A stretch of 64,000 bases of DNA from Bacteroidales bacterium (lineage in GTDB: Bacteria > Bacteroidota > Bacteroidia > Bacteroidales > UBA932): the NCBI GenBank assembly GCA_015060245.1, contig SUYU01000012.1:1-64000 (forward strand), given 5' to 3'. Below are positions 33,583 through 43,161 of this stretch, piece after piece. Position 1 is the stretch's first letter. The number at the start of each line of letters is the position of its first letter. Under the pieces are notes generated by a model. The model made no database searches. It was not told the origin of the DNA and saw only the letters and a list, made by a program, of their open reading frames with translations. The translations under genes and the position numbers were made by a program.

Positions 33583-36099
33583 ATGCCTATGAAGAGAATT
33601 GCCCAAATAGCCAAAATACTTTTGACCCTGATATTCATTATGTCAGGCGGGGCATCGCTGATAGCAGATGAGGGTAATGGCATGAGGATAGACAGCACAG
33701 TGGTGTCATTTGCTTCAGAAAATTACCTCGAGGATTATAATGCTACGCTGGAAGATCTCTTTGGCTCACTGCCCGGTTTTGACCTCAGGGATGACGGTAC
33801 GCTCTATGTCTCCGGCCAGCCTGTAACAAAAATTACAATCGGCGGCCAGGATTTCTTTTTCAATGACATCTCCAAGGCAATCAAAAACTTTCCCGCCCGT
33901 ATGGTCAAGAGTGTAATGCTTTTTGACCGTTTCTCTACTAGGGAGACCGACCTCCATATTCCCGATATGGACAAGCCGGAGAAAAAGATTAACATTGCGC
34001 TTACAGATGAGGCCAAACATGCCCATATAGGGCTTGTGAGGTTGCAAGGAGGAGGTGCCTTTGCAAATGGCAACAAAATTGGAGGGTCGCTTCATGTGCC
34101 TGAAGGCAAGTCCCTTGATATGGGAAGGGGTGGCCTGTATGATGGCGGGTTGTTGCTGTCGGGAAGCAAAAATGCAGACCATATTGCAATAGTTGCAGAT
34201 GCCTCCAATAATATTTTGGATGAAAAGGGATTGCGGAAGGAGTATGATGGTGGCCTCAATTTTTACACGTATGCAATCAAAAACCATATGCTCAAATTGA
34301 GCGGCAGTTACAAGTCCCAACTTCTGGAGGAGGGAAGGGTTGCTTCGAGACAAACCTTTACAGGGTCATCACAATTTCTCTCATCTTCATTTGATGAGGG
34401 TGTGGATGAAAATGGACTCTTTGAGGTGACAGCCGAATTTTCAAGGGCAGTAGCAGGAAAATTCTACTATGAAATAACTCCATACTTCTCTTACGGAAAG
34501 AATGAATTGCAGACGAGTTCCTTTTCTGAAACATTCAGCACCTGGCAGCAACTGAATGCGTCGCAGGTCAACAGCATGTCAAATACAAGAACAACAAGTC
34601 ACACTACAAACATCTATTTGGCATACAGCAATTTTGGAAAAGTGGGAAGAGTTCTCATCCTTGACATGAACTATTATTTGCAAAATGGCAACTGGAACAG
34701 CGCAGAGTCTTCAAATAGAGTTTTGTACAGTAATGCCCAGGAAAGCATCTATACCAATATGGAGTATGAGGGCAAAGGAAGCAGGAATGGAATTGACGGT
34801 TATATCACTTATGTTGAACCAATAGATGAGCGCTGGAGTGTGAATGCCAAACTGGCGGCGGAGTATATCGTTTCAACAGAGGATGAGGATGCATACGAGT
34901 TTGCTCACTACAGTAAGGCTTTTTCATCGTATGTGAGGAGTGCAGACTTTACAACACAGGCAAGAGTTCTGGCGCAGTACCGCCGCAATTCAATGATACT
35001 TCAGTTTGGTGGTCAGGTGCAGGCAGCGATGAATGAGGTCTCCACTGATATGGGGGGCATTGTGGGTAGAGTAGGGAAAGATGATTATCTATGGGACTGG
35101 TCTCCTTTTGTGAATTTTAAAATGACTGGAGCCAAAGGCCGCTCCATTATGGTAAACTACTCCGGAGAGACATCTGCTGTGCACTCGTCGCTCTTGTCAA
35201 ATGCTCCTGACATTTCGGATCCTTTGCATATAAGGTTTGGCAATGTATATCTCAGGCCGGGATTCAGCAACAACATTAACTTTTACTATAATTTTTACGG
35301 CAAGAAGAAATTCAATCTCATGTATTTGAATTTCAACATTGAACGCAAGCGCAGGGCTATAGTGGATGCAACCTGGTTTGATACGGGAGGAGTCCAGTAC
35401 TCTGTGCCTGTAAATTCCCGAAAGGTTGCCCGCAACTTCTCTTTGGAGTACAGTTTCAACAACATTCCGGTTGACCGCAGGCGCGATCTTATACTCAATC
35501 TCTCGCTTGAGGCTTCACGTGGGGTAAATTATGGCTATCAGGCAACAGAGAGGAGTATGGAGATTGATATTGATAATTTTGACTATGCCACATTCATGAG
35601 GCGTTTCTGGGGCGACAGTGCTGATGGCAAAGATTTCTACAACGGCTCCACCGGTTTCTGCGAGAGCAAGTCAAGGACTTTGTCAATAGAGTGGGATATA
35701 AACTTTGAGTATGCCTTGGGCCGGTTTGACTTTACGCTTGGTACAGGTGCCCAAAGATATTTGACAAAATACACCCTTGATGAAGATGCCAATATAAATA
35801 CCTGGGACTATGGTGCGTACCTTAATGCAGGCTATCAGGGCCCCGGCGGATTCAAAATTGAAACAGACCTTGACTATAAGTTGTACGACGGTTATCCTGC
35901 CGGTTTTGGCAAGAACCGTTTCATTTGGAGTATAAGTGCCATGAAACGCCTTGGCAAGTTCATACTCAAGGCCTCACTCCATGACCTTCTTGATGAGTCA
36001 ACCGCAATGCACCGTACAATTACTGAGAGTTATGTGGAGGACAGTTATTCATCATCACTTGGCCGACGTTTCATATTGGGGGTAGCCTATGACTTTTAA
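33583..36099 (+). CDS. outer-membrane beta-barrel protein, TonB-receptor-like
   Basis: An 838-residue outer-membrane protein. The signal peptide is about 25 residues. The N-terminal part, DYNATLEDLFGSLPGFDLRDDGTLYVSGQPVTKITIGGQDFF, corresponds to a plug-like domain. The rest is barrel (OMP_b-brl_3 type) with aromatic-rich amphipathic strands, ending FILGVAYDF with the terminal Phe required for BAM insertion. The usual N-terminal carboxypeptidase-regulatory domain of TonB-linked transporters is absent. No SusD partner is next to it. The transported substrate is unknown. The start could be 33583 or 33589. Confidence 0.82.
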   Translation: MPMKRIAQIAKILLTLIFIMSGGASLIADEGNGMRIDSTVVSFASENYLEDYNATLEDLFGSLPGFDLRDDGTLYVSGQPVTKITIGGQDFFFNDISKAIKNFPARMVKSVMLFDRFSTRETDLHIPDMDKPEKKINIALTDEAKHAHIGLVRLQGGGAFANGNKIGGSLHVPEGKSLDMGRGGLYDGGLLLSGSKNADHIAIVADASNNILDEKGLRKEYDGGLNFYTYAIKNHMLKLSGSYKSQLLEEGRVASRQTFTGSSQFLSSSFDEGVDENGLFEVTAEFSRAVAGKFYYEITPYFSYGKNELQTSSFSETFSTWQQLNASQVNSMSNTRTTSHTTNIYLAYSNFGKVGRVLILDMNYYLQNGNWNSAESSNRVLYSNAQESIYTNMEYEGKGSRNGIDGYITYVEPIDERWSVNAKLAAEYIVSTEDEDAYEFAHYSKAFSSYVRSADFTTQARVLAQYRRNSMILQFGGQVQAAMNEVSTDMGGIVGRVGKDDYLWDWSPFVNFKMTGAKGRSIMVNYSGETSAVHSSLLSNAPDISDPLHIRFGNVYLRPGFSNNINFYYNFYGKKKFNLMYLNFNIERKRRAIVDATWFDTGGVQYSVPVNSRKVARNFSLEYSFNNIPVDRRRDLILNLSLEASRGVNYGYQATERSMEIDIDNFDYATFMRRFWGDSADGKDFYNGSTGFCESKSRTLSIEWDINFEYALGRFDFTLGTGAQRYLTKYTLDEDANINTWDYGAYLNAGYQGPGGFKIETDLDYKLYDGYPAGFGKNRFIWSISAMKRLGKFILKASLHDLLDESTAMHRTITESYVEDSYSSSLGRRFILGVAYDF

Positions 36100-36165
36100 C
36101 CGAACAAATTTACCGTAGGATTGTTTTTATTTTGAGTCGGAGACTCGGAGAAATGGAGTTTTGGG

Positions 36166-36200
36166 AAAAGAAAAAGTCCCACTGTTTCTACAGAAGGACT
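36166..36200 (-). terminator. terminator of tRNA-Leu
   Basis: Read on the minus strand, AGTCC...CTGT-AGAA-ACAG...GGACT folds into a stem with a small internal loop, followed by TTTTTCTTTT. It starts 5 nt after the tRNA 3' end. Confidence 0.85.
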
Positions 36201-36204
36201 CAAG

Positions 36205-36288
36205 TGCCCAGAACAAGACTCGAACTTGCACACCGATACCGGCACCACCCCCTCAAAGTGGCGTGTCTACCAATTTCACCATCTGGGC
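36205..36288 (-). tRNA. tRNA-Leu (anticodon GAG)
   Basis: An 84-nt class II tRNA. The acceptor GCCCAGA pairs with TCTGGGC, with discriminator A. The anticodon stem CCACT/GGTGG holds loop TTGAGGG (anticodon GAG). A long variable arm (TGCCGGTATCGGTGT) is typical of Leu, and the T-arm is GCAAG TTCGAGT CTTGT. CCA is not encoded. Confidence 0.94.
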
Positions 36289-36295
36289 GGGAGTG

Positions 36296-36324
36296 CAAAT
36301 ATAGTAGTTTTTTGTTAAACACAA
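36296..36324 (-). promoter_or_regulatory. promoter of tRNA-Leu
   Basis: On the minus strand TTG (36324-36322) precedes TATATTTG (36303-36296) by 18 nt, near the Bacteroidetes consensus. It ends 7 nt before the mature 5' end of the tRNA. Confidence 0.7.
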
Positions 36325-36389
36325 GCATATTTTTTTGTATCTTCGTATATTATTTTGAAAATTTTACATAAAACACAATTTTTGGGCTT

Positions 36390-37148
36390 ATGGTAGAGAT
36401 ATACGGACAGCAGATTGCAGAACTTGATGACCTTGTGGATATCAGTGATGTTCTTGCCAAAGACAGCAATTTTCAGAAAGGTTTAAAAAAATATATTGCA
36501 AATCCTTTTGATGCCGACATTGAACGTGTCGCCAAGGGAGTCTTTACGGTTGCCGTGAGCAAGTCGGAGTCCCCTTCTCTTGACAAATATGATGAGACTG
36601 TTGCAGTTACAAGGGCCAACAATGAAGTAATCATTAAGTTGGCATGTGTAGGTGCCAGGTATCTTACCATAAAGAATTCTGACGACAGGAGAATAAATGC
36701 ACTTGGTTTAGTCAAGTCAAAAAAGAATATAACATCAATGGCCTTTGACTGCAAAGGCGACACCATCTACCTTGTAGGCAGCATGGAGCATGGCGAAAAC
36801 TTCAATGCCAACCATCTGAATGCATTGGTAAAGGCAATTGAGAATGAACTTGTAACAAGCGCTCATTATATCTCTTCAAATGGTCTCTTCCTCTCTCTTC
36901 TCGAGTGTTGTGCTCCTCATGAGTTGGGTTTTGACATTACCGGTGATGCGGAGGTCGAGGACAAGGAGTTCCTTTTTGGTGAGAGCAGATATATGGCAAT
37001 TGTAACCGTGAATGACTCGCAGGAGAATGATTTTGTGGATTATCTCTTCAACAATGATGTTCCGGTAACCCTTTTGGGGCACGTTACAAAGGGCGAGATG
37101 AGACTTGATGAACTCTCATTTGGCGGAGTATCCGATTATGTTCTGTAG
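36390..37148 (+). CDS. orphan AIR-synthase-related (PurL-like) domain protein
   Basis: A 252-residue protein. The second half resembles the C-terminal domain of AIR synthase/FGAM synthase: ISSNGLFLSLLECCAPHELGFDI aligns with the DVSDGGLAVAL region of PurL, LFGESRYMAIVTV with its FGES motif, and VPVTLLGHVTKGEMRLD with its PVxxIGxV strand. The first half may correspond to a degenerate linker or N-terminal AIRS domain. It is far shorter than the 1200-residue PurL of Bacteroidetes and has no glutaminase. The catalytic Asp-Gly of DGG is lost (SNGL), so it may be regulatory or bind a ligand. It lies 37 nt before cls. Confidence 0.65.
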   Translation: MVEIYGQQIAELDDLVDISDVLAKDSNFQKGLKKYIANPFDADIERVAKGVFTVAVSKSESPSLDKYDETVAVTRANNEVIIKLACVGARYLTIKNSDDRRINALGLVKSKKNITSMAFDCKGDTIYLVGSMEHGENFNANHLNALVKAIENELVTSAHYISSNGLFLSLLECCAPHELGFDITGDAEVEDKEFLFGESRYMAIVTVNDSQENDFVDYLFNNDVPVTLLGHVTKGEMRLDELSFGGVSDYVL

Positions 37149-37185
37149 CGCCACTGAATAAGGCTCCCCAATAATACTCTATATC

Positions 37186-38670
37186 ATGTGGCAAGGCACT
37201 TTTTGGCAGATATTATCGGCAGTACTGTATTTGATGAATATGGTACTTGCTGTTTTTATATCTACCAACTTGATACTCAGAAAGCAGGATCCCGTAAAGA
37301 CTCTTGCCTGGGTAATGGTGGTCATGCTGTTGCCATATTTTGGAGTTATATGTTATCTTCTCTTCGGACAAAACTACAGAAAACAGAAGATTTTCAGCCG
37401 CAAGGGAATAGCAGACTATAAGTTGAGACGCGAGGCCAGCGTGAACCAGTTGAAACTCATACAAAAGAATCCGCAACTTTTGGGAAGCGAACTGCATCCG
37501 TTCAGAAAACTTATATACCAGAATCTCAAGAACAGTTATACCCTCATTGAGGACAATGAGCAGATTGAGTTCTATTTTACCGGCAAGGAGGCGCTTGATG
37601 CAATGTATGCCTCAATCAAAGGGGCAACTCATCATATACACTTGCAGTCATATATCTTTGAGGATGACCGTACTGGTTTGCATTTTAAGGATCTTCTTGT
37701 AAAAAAGGCTTCACAAGGTGTTGAGGTTAAGGTGCTTGTAGACGGAGTTGGCAGTTTTTTCCTCAAGGAACCCATAATAAACGAGATGAGGGAGGCCGGT
37801 GTAGAGGTAATTGTCTTCTCTCCATTGAGGCTGATTATGCCCTTCTCAAGAATAAATTACAGGAATCACCGCAAAATTTTGATTATTGACGGCAAGAGCG
37901 CCTTTATTGGGGGTGTGAACATTGCCGACCGCTACTATTACGGAACAACTGCAGGAGAGTGGCATGATACCCATATGAAGATTAGGGGAGAGTCGGTCTT
38001 CTCGTTGCAGGCCTGCTTCCTTATGGACAGGATCTTTGCCCTCAACCGCAGAAGGCTCCGCTTCAAAAAGAAATACTATCCCCCAATTGAGATAAACAAC
38101 GAGAGACTGATAAAGGGCCAGCACCTCTATTCACAAATAATTTCAAGTGGCCCCGACAGCGACTGGTCTAGCATAATGCAGTGCTATTTCAGTGCAATAA
38201 CAGCCGCTGTTGACCACATCTATATAGTGACTCCATACTTCACTCCGTGCGAAACAATCCTCAATGCAATCAAGATTGCCGCATTGGCAGATGTGGATGT
38301 AAGGATAATGCTTCCCGAAAAATCTGATACAAAAATTGCACATTGGAGTACAATGTCCTATATTGCGGAACTTTTGGAGGCAGGGGTAAAAATCTATCTC
38401 TTCAAGAAGGGTTTCAACCACTCAAAAGTCATAAGTATTGATGGAAAAATGAGTATTGTTGGCTCCGCAAATATGGATGTGAGGAGTTTTGAACACAATT
38501 TTGAGGTAATGGCCGTCATATACAACGCCGATTCTGCCGGTATAATTGAGGGGCAGTTTATGGAGAATATTAAATCATGCAGGGAGGTGTCGGCCAACAA
38601 ATGGGCACAAAGAAGTGTGCCGGACAAGGTCAAGGAGAGTTTTGCCCGCTTATGGAGCCCTCTGTTGTGA
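37186..38670 (+). CDS. cls: cardiolipin synthase
   Basis: A 494-residue membrane enzyme of the phospholipase D superfamily that joins two phosphatidylglycerol molecules to form cardiolipin. Two N-terminal membrane helices (about 8-30 and 38-60) are followed by two HKD domains: NHRKILIIDGKSAFIGG and NHSKVISIDGKMSIVGS (HxKxxxxD in each). Length and order are those of bacterial ClsA. Confidence 0.95.
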   Translation: MWQGTFWQILSAVLYLMNMVLAVFISTNLILRKQDPVKTLAWVMVVMLLPYFGVICYLLFGQNYRKQKIFSRKGIADYKLRREASVNQLKLIQKNPQLLGSELHPFRKLIYQNLKNSYTLIEDNEQIEFYFTGKEALDAMYASIKGATHHIHLQSYIFEDDRTGLHFKDLLVKKASQGVEVKVLVDGVGSFFLKEPIINEMREAGVEVIVFSPLRLIMPFSRINYRNHRKILIIDGKSAFIGGVNIADRYYYGTTAGEWHDTHMKIRGESVFSLQACFLMDRIFALNRRRLRFKKKYYPPIEINNERLIKGQHLYSQIISSGPDSDWSSIMQCYFSAITAAVDHIYIVTPYFTPCETILNAIKIAALADVDVRIMLPEKSDTKIAHWSTMSYIAELLEAGVKIYLFKKGFNHSKVISIDGKMSIVGSANMDVRSFEHNFEVMAVIYNADSAGIIEGQFMENIKSCREVSANKWAQRSVPDKVKESFARLWSPLL

Positions 38671-38734
38671 TCTCCTGCGAAAGTGATTGGATTATGAGCA
38701 AGAAATCAATAATTGAATAAATTTTAAAAATAAA

Positions 38735-40027
38735 ATGACTATGGAAAGTAAAAAAAGTTATGCATTGCCAATTGCAATGATGTTCGCTCTCTTTTTTATG
38801 ATTGCGTTTGTTACAGGATTGCAGAATCCTATGGGTGTCATTATCAAATCTCAGTTTGGAGCCAGCAACCTGGTTTCACAATTGGGTAACTTTGCCAATT
38901 TCATCGCTTATGCCTTCATGGGTATCCCTGCAGGTATGCTTTTGAGCAAGATCGGTTACAAAAAGACTGCGCTTGTTGCTATTACAGTTGGCTTTGCGGG
39001 TGTTGGAGTAACCTATTTGTCGGGACTGATGGGTAATTCAGGTGCCGGAAACAATGCTATCTTCTCTGTTTATCTTTTGGGAGCGCTTGTTTCAGGCTTC
39101 TCAATGTGTATGTTGAACACAGTTGTAAACCCTATGTTGAACACACTTGGCGGTGGCGGCAACAAGGGTAACCAACTTATCCAGTTGGGCGGTTCATGCA
39201 ACTCGATTGGTGCAACAATAGTTCCTGTGCTTGTAGGTTACCTTATGGGCGATGTTTCGCAGGCAACCATTTCAGATGCAGCCCCTGCAATGTGGATAGC
39301 AATGGGAATCTTTGCATTGGCATTCATTGTACTCTCATCAATGTCAATTCCAGAGCCTTATATCGAGAAAGAGCAGAAGGTTGAGAAGGGCAAATACAGC
39401 GCATGGAGTTTCCGCCACTTTGTTTTGGGTGTTGTGGCAATCTTCATTTATGTAGGTGTTGAGGTTGGTATTCCAAATATTGCCAACTTGTTTATGACCA
39501 ACGAGTTGGGTATTGCCCCTTCAGAGGCTGGTACAATTGTGGGAACATATTGGTTCCTTATGCTTATTGGCCGTTTGATTGGTGGTGCTGTTGGTGCAAA
39601 AGTTTCGAGCCGTGCAATGCTTTCAACAGTATCTGTAATTGGACTTGTATTTGTACTTATTGGAATGTTCGCACCGCTTTCAACTAAAATCATGATGCCT
39701 GTTTTCCAGAGCGACATCTCTTTCGGTATGGTTGAGGTTCCTATTTCAATCACATTCTTCATTCTTTGTGGATTGTGTACATCTGTAATGTGGGGCGGTA
39801 TCTTCAACCTTGCAGTTGAGGGTCTTGGTAAATATACAGCAGCGGCATCAGGTATCTTCATGATGATGGTTTGCGGTGGCGGTATCCTTCCTGTATTCCA
39901 GGGCTGGATTGCCGACATGACAAGTTTCATGACAAGTTATTGGGTAATCTTCGGCGGTATGCTATATTTCTTGTTCTACGCTTTGGTGGGTTCAAGAAAT
40001 GTGAACAAGGATATTCCTGTTGAGTAA
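38735..40027 (+). CDS. sugar MFS transporter (FucP/NagP-like)
   Basis: A 430-residue protein with 12 predicted membrane helices. The start, MMFALFFMIAFVTGLQNPMGVIIKSQF, and the loop SKIGYKK match the FucP-like sugar:proton symporters of Bacteroidetes. An ROK sugar kinase is encoded 120 nt downstream, so the pair most likely imports and phosphorylates a hexose. The exact sugar cannot be read from the sequence. The ATG could be 38735 or 38741. Confidence 0.9.
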   Translation: MTMESKKSYALPIAMMFALFFMIAFVTGLQNPMGVIIKSQFGASNLVSQLGNFANFIAYAFMGIPAGMLLSKIGYKKTALVAITVGFAGVGVTYLSGLMGNSGAGNNAIFSVYLLGALVSGFSMCMLNTVVNPMLNTLGGGGNKGNQLIQLGGSCNSIGATIVPVLVGYLMGDVSQATISDAAPAMWIAMGIFALAFIVLSSMSIPEPYIEKEQKVEKGKYSAWSFRHFVLGVVAIFIYVGVEVGIPNIANLFMTNELGIAPSEAGTIVGTYWFLMLIGRLIGGAVGAKVSSRAMLSTVSVIGLVFVLIGMFAPLSTKIMMPVFQSDISFGMVEVPISITFFILCGLCTSVMWGGIFNLAVEGLGKYTAAASGIFMMMVCGGGILPVFQGWIADMTSFMTSYWVIFGGMLYFLFYALVGSRNVNKDIPVE

Positions 40028-40147
40028 TCCTCAAGAATCTTTAAAGTTGATCGGCAGTTGCGCCTGGAGTGGCCTTATGGATCTTCACACAGAAACAACT
40101 GCTGATTGTTTATATTGTCAACAATAAATTTTTAAATATACATTAAT

Positions 40148-41101
40148 ATGACTAAAGAGTATGTAGTTGGTGTGGATATAGGAGGCCAGACCACAAAAAT
40201 AGGTGTTGTAGATAAAAGGGGCAACATTGTTGCGCAGACTGTAATCAACTCAAAATATGGCCGTAATGAGGAGAACATCTTCATGGACTCTGTGTGCGAA
40301 ACCATCAAGGAACTTGCTAAAGAAGTTGGTCTTGAAAACGTGAATGGTATTGGTATAGGTGCTCCTAACGGAAACTTCTATACAGGAGAGGTTGTTGATG
40401 CCGCAAACCTTGAGTGGGCAAAGGGCAAGGCAATTCCATTGGCAAAGACAGTTTCAGAAAAATTGGGAGGCATTCCGGTTACCCTTACAAATGATGCAAA
40501 TGCTGCGGCGGTAGGAGAGATGTATTATGGTGCTGCCAAAGGAATGAAAAACTTCATCATGATCACTTTGGGCACAGGTGTAGGCAGCGGAATCATCATT
40601 AATGGAGAACTTGTTTATGGCCACGACGGCTTTGCAGGAGAACTTGGCCACGTTTGCGCTGTACGCGAGAACGGACGCTCTTGCGGATGTGGCAAGAGTG
40701 GTTGTCTTGAGGCTTATACCTCTGCAATAGGTGTTGCACGTACTGCAAAGGAGAGACTTGCCAACAGTGATGAGCCAAGCCTTTTGAGAGGCAAGGAGGA
40801 TATAACTTCAAAGGATGTGTATGATGCTGCTGTTCAAGGCGATAAACTGGCTCTCGATATCTTTGACTACACCGGAAGGATGTTGGGCCGTTCATTCGCA
40901 GATTTTGTAGCGTTCAGCGCACCACAGGCAATTGTCCTTTTCGGAGGCCTTGCACGCGCCGGCGAGTTCATCTTCAAACCTATCAGAGAGGAGATGGAGG
41001 CCAACCTCATCTCAATATGGAAAGGCAAGGTAGAACTTTTGCCTTCTGCATTGAAGGAGAGCGATGCTGCAATTCTTGGCGCATCTGCCCTTGCGTGGTA
41101 G
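40148..41101 (+). CDS. ROK-family sugar kinase (glucokinase-like)
   Basis: A 317-residue cytoplasmic kinase. The ATP motif is GVDIGGQTTKIGVVD, ITLGTGVGSGIIING is the second phosphate motif, and GELGHVCAVRENGRSCGCGKSGCLEAY is the ROK zinc signature. It has no N-terminal DNA-binding domain, so it is a kinase rather than a repressor. It pairs with the upstream permease and probably makes hexose-6-phosphate for glycolysis. Confidence 0.93.
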   Translation: MTKEYVVGVDIGGQTTKIGVVDKRGNIVAQTVINSKYGRNEENIFMDSVCETIKELAKEVGLENVNGIGIGAPNGNFYTGEVVDAANLEWAKGKAIPLAKTVSEKLGGIPVTLTNDANAAAVGEMYYGAAKGMKNFIMITLGTGVGSGIIINGELVYGHDGFAGELGHVCAVRENGRSCGCGKSGCLEAYTSAIGVARTAKERLANSDEPSLLRGKEDITSKDVYDAAVQGDKLALDIFDYTGRMLGRSFADFVAFSAPQAIVLFGGLARAGEFIFKPIREEMEANLISIWKGKVELLPSALKESDAAILGASALAW

Positions 41102-41130
41102 TGCCAGAAACATTCACTTCATAAAATATA

Positions 41131-41167
41131 AAGGGTAACCCGACAAATCTGTAGGTTGCCCTTTTTT
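41131..41167 (+). terminator. terminator of the permease-kinase operon
   Basis: GGGTAACC (41133-41140) pairs with GGTTGCCC (41154-41161), with one G-T pair, and is followed by a T6 tract. Confidence 0.85.
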
Positions 41168-41193
41168 ATGCACTTATACAATACTACAAACTA

Positions 41194-41226
41194 AAGGGTG
41201 CCCTTTGCAATATGCCGGACACCCTT
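41194..41226 (-). terminator. terminator of the hydroxyacid dehydrogenase gene
   Basis: AAGGGTG (41194-41200) and CACCCTT (41220-41226) form a 7-bp stem in the gap between the converging kinase and dehydrogenase genes. The TTT on the minus-strand side supports termination of the dehydrogenase transcript. Confidence 0.6.
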
Positions 41227-41250
41227 ATTTGGTATTCTGTCGGGAACCAA

Positions 41251-42183
41251 CTATGAGTTGTTCCTGATGTTTTCTGCGATTTTTTCTACAAGGCATGTGC
41301 GGGCCTCCTGGCTTGCCCAACCGATGTGAGGGGTGAGGATTACCTTGCTCATATCCTTGATGTTGAAGTATGGAGAATCCTTTGGTAGAGGCTCTTTTGT
41401 GAATACGTCAACTCCGGCACCTGCAATGAGATTCTCATTGAGGGCCTGTACAAGGTCAGCCTCATTGATGATTCCGCCACGGCCAAGATTAATGATGTAG
41501 GCACTCTTCTTCATCTGTTTCAAGTGCTCATATTTTATAAGGTCATTGGTGCGCTCGTTAAGTGGAGCATGGATTGAGACTATATCGCACTCCTGCATAA
41601 GTTCATCAAGTGAAACTGCCTTGAACTCATCTGAATGGGCAACGCCGCTTGTAGGGTAGTAGACAACATCCATTTCAAATGCCTGTGCAATTTTTGCCAC
41701 GCGTGAACCAATGTTGCCAAGGCCTACAACGCCATACTTTTTGCCTTTAAGTTGCCAGAAGATCTTTGATACATCTGTAAAGAGGCGTCCGTTTGAGTAT
41801 TTGCCAGATTTTACAGCATCATCAAAGTAGGCAACCTGGTTTACAAGGGCCATTACAAGTGAGAATGTAATCTGTACAACACTGTCGGTTGAGTAGCCTA
41901 TTGCATTCTTTACAATTACTCCCTTGCTGTTTGCGTAGGGAATATCTATGTTGTTTGTTCCGGTTGCGGCAACGCAAATGAGTTTGAGGTTAGGAGCAGC
42001 GTCAATCTGCTCTTTGCCCATAATCACTTTATTAACAATAAGCACGTCGCAATCCTGTATCCTTTCAAAAACCTCTTCTGGCTTTGTGTAGGGATAACTT
42101 GTATATTCACCGAGTGATGAGATTGGAGACATGTCAATGTCTGCACCAATTGTGTCTGCATCAAGAAATACTATTTTTCTCAT
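41251..42183 (-). CDS. D-2-hydroxyacid dehydrogenase
   Basis: A 310-residue NAD(P)-dependent oxidoreductase of the glycerate/phosphoglycerate dehydrogenase superfamily. The nucleotide-binding GVVGLGNIGSRVAK is near residue 145, NLGRGGIINE carries the substrate Arg region, and ILTPHIGWAS has the catalytic His. It matches the Bacteroidetes proteins annotated as glycerate dehydrogenase; the substrate is not certain. It lies 63 nt downstream of the SDR gene. Confidence 0.9.
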   Translation of the reverse strand: MRKIVFLDADTIGADIDMSPISSLGEYTSYPYTKPEEVFERIQDCDVLIVNKVIMGKEQIDAAPNLKLICVAATGTNNIDIPYANSKGVIVKNAIGYSTDSVVQITFSLVMALVNQVAYFDDAVKSGKYSNGRLFTDVSKIFWQLKGKKYGVVGLGNIGSRVAKIAQAFEMDVVYYPTSGVAHSDEFKAVSLDELMQECDIVSIHAPLNERTNDLIKYEHLKQMKKSAYIINLGRGGIINEADLVQALNENLIAGAGVDVFTKEPLPKDSPYFNIKDMSKVILTPHIGWASQEARTCLVEKIAENIRNNS

Positions 42184-42246
42184 AAGTCTTCTTCTTTTGA
42201 AATCTGGTTTAGTCTATTGGATTTGTCCCGATATGCAGGTTTGCTC

Positions 42247-43074
42247 CTATTTCAGTGGCGAATTGGGCTCCTTTTTCATGTAGTTGTATTCAAGCCTGTC
42301 AACAAGGCGCGGGAAGAACTTGTTGAGCCATACTGTAAGGTTGCCGATAGGGGTAAGCACAATCTGGGATTTTCTTTTGATAATGCCTTTTGCCATTCTT
42401 GCTGCAACCTCCTCTGCGCTCATCATCTTCTCCTCGTCCCTTGGAGTTTCGCCCTGCTGGCTGCCGTCGGCAGTGAGGGCCACGTTCCTGATGTTTGAGG
42501 TTGTGAATCCGGGAGCAAATACCATAACATGCAATCCGTCATGGAGATGCTCAATTCTCAATGTGTCAAGGAAGCCGTATATGGCAAATTTTGAAGATGA
42601 ATATCCTGTACGTGCAGGAAGACCTTTGAAGCCGGCAATTGATATTACACCAACAACGGAGCCTTTTGCCTCAAGCAGATATGGCAATGCATATTTGGTA
42701 CAATATACCGTTCCCCAGAAGTTTACATCCATGAGGTTTCTGATTACACTCAAGTCAAGATCCTTGAACATTGCACGCATTGAGATTCCTGCATTGTTCA
42801 CAAGAATGTCAATCCTGCCAAAATGTTCCACACTCTTTGCTACAAGGTTTTTGCAATCCTCCTCTTTGCTGACGTCTGCAGTAACGGCAATGAATCTGCT
42901 CTTGCCGTTTGCATCGTTGCCATATTGGGAGTTGAGTTCCTGAACTGTAGATTCAAGTTTTGAGGTGTTTCTGGCTGCCAGTACAACGCTCGCACCCCTC
43001 GATGCAAACTCCTTTACGGTTGCCAGGCCAATACCTGAACTGGCACCTGTAACTATTGCTACTTTTCCTTTCAT
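42247..43074 (-). CDS. short-chain dehydrogenase/reductase, possible ketosphinganine reductase
   Basis: A 275-residue classical SDR. The nucleotide site is TGASSGIG, NNAG follows in the middle, and the catalytic Ser/YSSSK motif gives Tyr and Lys (GYSSSKFAIYG). The C-terminal extension with NLTVWLNKFFPRLVDRLEYNYMKK is basic and amphipathic, as in membrane-associated SDRs. Its neighbour upstream on the same strand is serine palmitoyltransferase, and a strong terminator separates the two. A role in reducing 3-ketosphinganine is a reasonable inference, not proven. Confidence 0.85.
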   Translation of the reverse strand: MKGKVAIVTGASSGIGLATVKEFASRGASVVLAARNTSKLESTVQELNSQYGNDANGKSRFIAVTADVSKEEDCKNLVAKSVEHFGRIDILVNNAGISMRAMFKDLDLSVIRNLMDVNFWGTVYCTKYALPYLLEAKGSVVGVISIAGFKGLPARTGYSSSKFAIYGFLDTLRIEHLHDGLHVMVFAPGFTTSNIRNVALTADGSQQGETPRDEEKMMSAEEVAARMAKGIIKRKSQIVLTPIGNLTVWLNKFFPRLVDRLEYNYMKKEPNSPLK

Positions 43075-43112
43075 AGTTCTGTTCCTGTGTTAGAGTAACT
43101 CTAAAAGATATA

Positions 43113-43145
43113 ATAAAAAAGAGGGGAGACCTCTGCCACCCCTCT
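43113..43145 (-). terminator. terminator after serine palmitoyltransferase
   Basis: On the minus strand AGAGGGG (43145-43139) and CCCCTCT (43126-43120) form a 7-bp GC-rich stem followed directly by TTTTTT. It separates the SPT gene from the SDR gene; TATCTTTT just downstream (about 43102-43109) is a possible -7 element for the SDR gene. Confidence 0.85.
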
Positions 43146-43161
43146 TCTTATATGTTGATTT

